DNA of 22,354 bases. It comes from Candidatus Altarchaeum sp. CG2_30_32_3053. GTDB taxonomy: Archaea; Altiarchaeota; Altiarchaeia; Altiarchaeales; Altiarchaeaceae. The DNA is taken from assembly GCA_001873845.1 (NCBI GenBank), contig MNZY01000183.1:1-22354 (forward strand), written 5' to 3'. Of the stretch, positions 21,987-22,354 are shown piece by piece. A model generated the notes under the pieces. It saw nothing but the letters and a program-made list of their open reading frames with translations, was not told the origin of the DNA and did not search any database. Position 1 is the stretch's first letter. Each line of letters begins with the position of its first letter. The translations under genes were made by a program, and so were the position numbers.

Positions 21987-22354
21987 GTGCGTGCCCCGTA
22001 GTTTAGTTATACAGAGGGTTAAAATTCCTCCTGTGCAGTTTACCCAGTCGGTGCAGTAGCCAACAGTTGCATGGTGTCCATCGCAAGGTGGAATCTGAAG
22101 AGCATGAGGCAAACCTTCAGCCAAAAGTAATTTATAGTCATTTTACTGACTTTTTGCAGTAAAATGACTATACAGGTTGTACCGATATTTTTCCCACGAA
22201 TGTAACTTTTTAGTCACGCAGGTATAATTGTACGAACATTTGAAAAATTCATGGGACTTACTGGACCACTCCAACCATTCATCATATGATAAAGGCCAAC
22301 TATGATAATTACTAATTCACCAGATAGTAGTGAAAGTTCAACATCCCACATTCT
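21987..22354 (+). mobile_element. Group II intron, 5' part (runs off the window)
   Basis: Starts with GTGCG, the 5'-splice-site consensus of group II introns. It continues with domain I sequence very like bacterial and archaeal chloroplast-like introns: AGAGGG...CCTCCTGTGCAG, GGTTGCATGG-like GTTGCATGGTGTCCATCGC, then AAGGTGGAATCTGAAGAGC and GAGGCAAACCTTCAGCC. After that the usual GACGAACAGAAAT continuation is missing; a 40-bp perfect hairpin (element D) and unfamiliar sequence follow. The reverse transcriptase ORF would lie beyond the window if present. It could be an intact intron with an unusual domain I or a degenerate copy. Confidence 0.6.
22133..22172. mobile_element. Element D: perfect TATAGT-ended 40-bp palindrome
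   Basis: TATAGTCATTTTACTG (22133-22148) and CAGTAAAATGACTATA (22157-22172) are exact inverted repeats around an 8-base loop ACTTTTTG. The end sequence matches elements A-C (TATAGTCA), so it may be the smallest member of that family, inserted in the intron. It could instead be an intron stem. Confidence 0.65.

Noticed and set aside
21991..22062. tRNA-like start (GCCCCGTAGTTTAGT) near the window end
   Set aside because: It cannot be folded by eye into a full cloverleaf with T-arm GTTC and a matching acceptor stem; the surrounding sequence fits group II intron domain I much better.

Overview
This window looks like a low-GC archaeal chromosome (about one-third G+C by eye). The archaeal assignment rests on A-type ATP synthase subunits (I, K and C), ribosomal protein L10e, an NMD3-like protein, a DPAGT1/AglH-type GlcNAc-1-phosphate transferase, an archaeal-style SCP-x-like thiolase and a Dph2 fragment. 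Most ATGs are preceded by A-rich sequence without a clear Shine-Dalgarno motif, and several have a TATA-like box 25-40 bp upstream, which fits leaderless or near-leaderless archaeal transcription. The composition and the palindrome-rich intergenic DNA would fit an Altiarchaeota-like or methanogen-related lineage, but the sequence alone does not settle this.

Layout. 1-496: repeat-rich non-coding DNA. 497-1173 (minus): hisI behind a truncated dph2. 1227-2276 (plus): an NMD3-like gene, then a decayed TauE/SafE fragment. 2315-2404: an 11-12 bp A+T tandem array just upstream of a thiolase. 3680-5704: a membrane-embedded M50 (site-2 type) protease with a LEA-14-like lipoprotein-sized neighbour. 5764-10836: ATP synthase subunits I and K, then a GlcNAc-1-P transferase, then subunit C, so the usual A-ATPase operon is broken up. 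11131-13680: MOSC protein, TIR-TPR protein and FdhD; the outer two point to molybdenum-enzyme (formate dehydrogenase) maturation. 13901-15581: a small basic PC4-like candidate, a PTPS/QueD-family pterin enzyme, and a convergent unknown protein with an internal repeat.

15582-16450 is a large palindrome array. It is followed by a DNA methyltransferase pseudogene, pdxT (minus), rpl10e, a broken VapBC-like pair, an iron-containing alcohol dehydrogenase and a glycogen debranching enzyme. The window closes with more palindromic modules and the 5' part of a group II intron.

The most unusual content is the repeat biology. (1) Nine modules share fixed AAGATTG and CAGTAT flanks around a hairpin whose inner base pairs change together. 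(2) A CTC...GAG hairpin word occurs seven times, once inside the debranching-enzyme coding region where it appears to have added residues. (3) Four small elements carry TATAGT-ended inverted repeats and look like MITEs; one lies inside the group II intron. (4) There are several remnants of decayed genes (dph2, tauE, DNA methyltransferase, vapBC).
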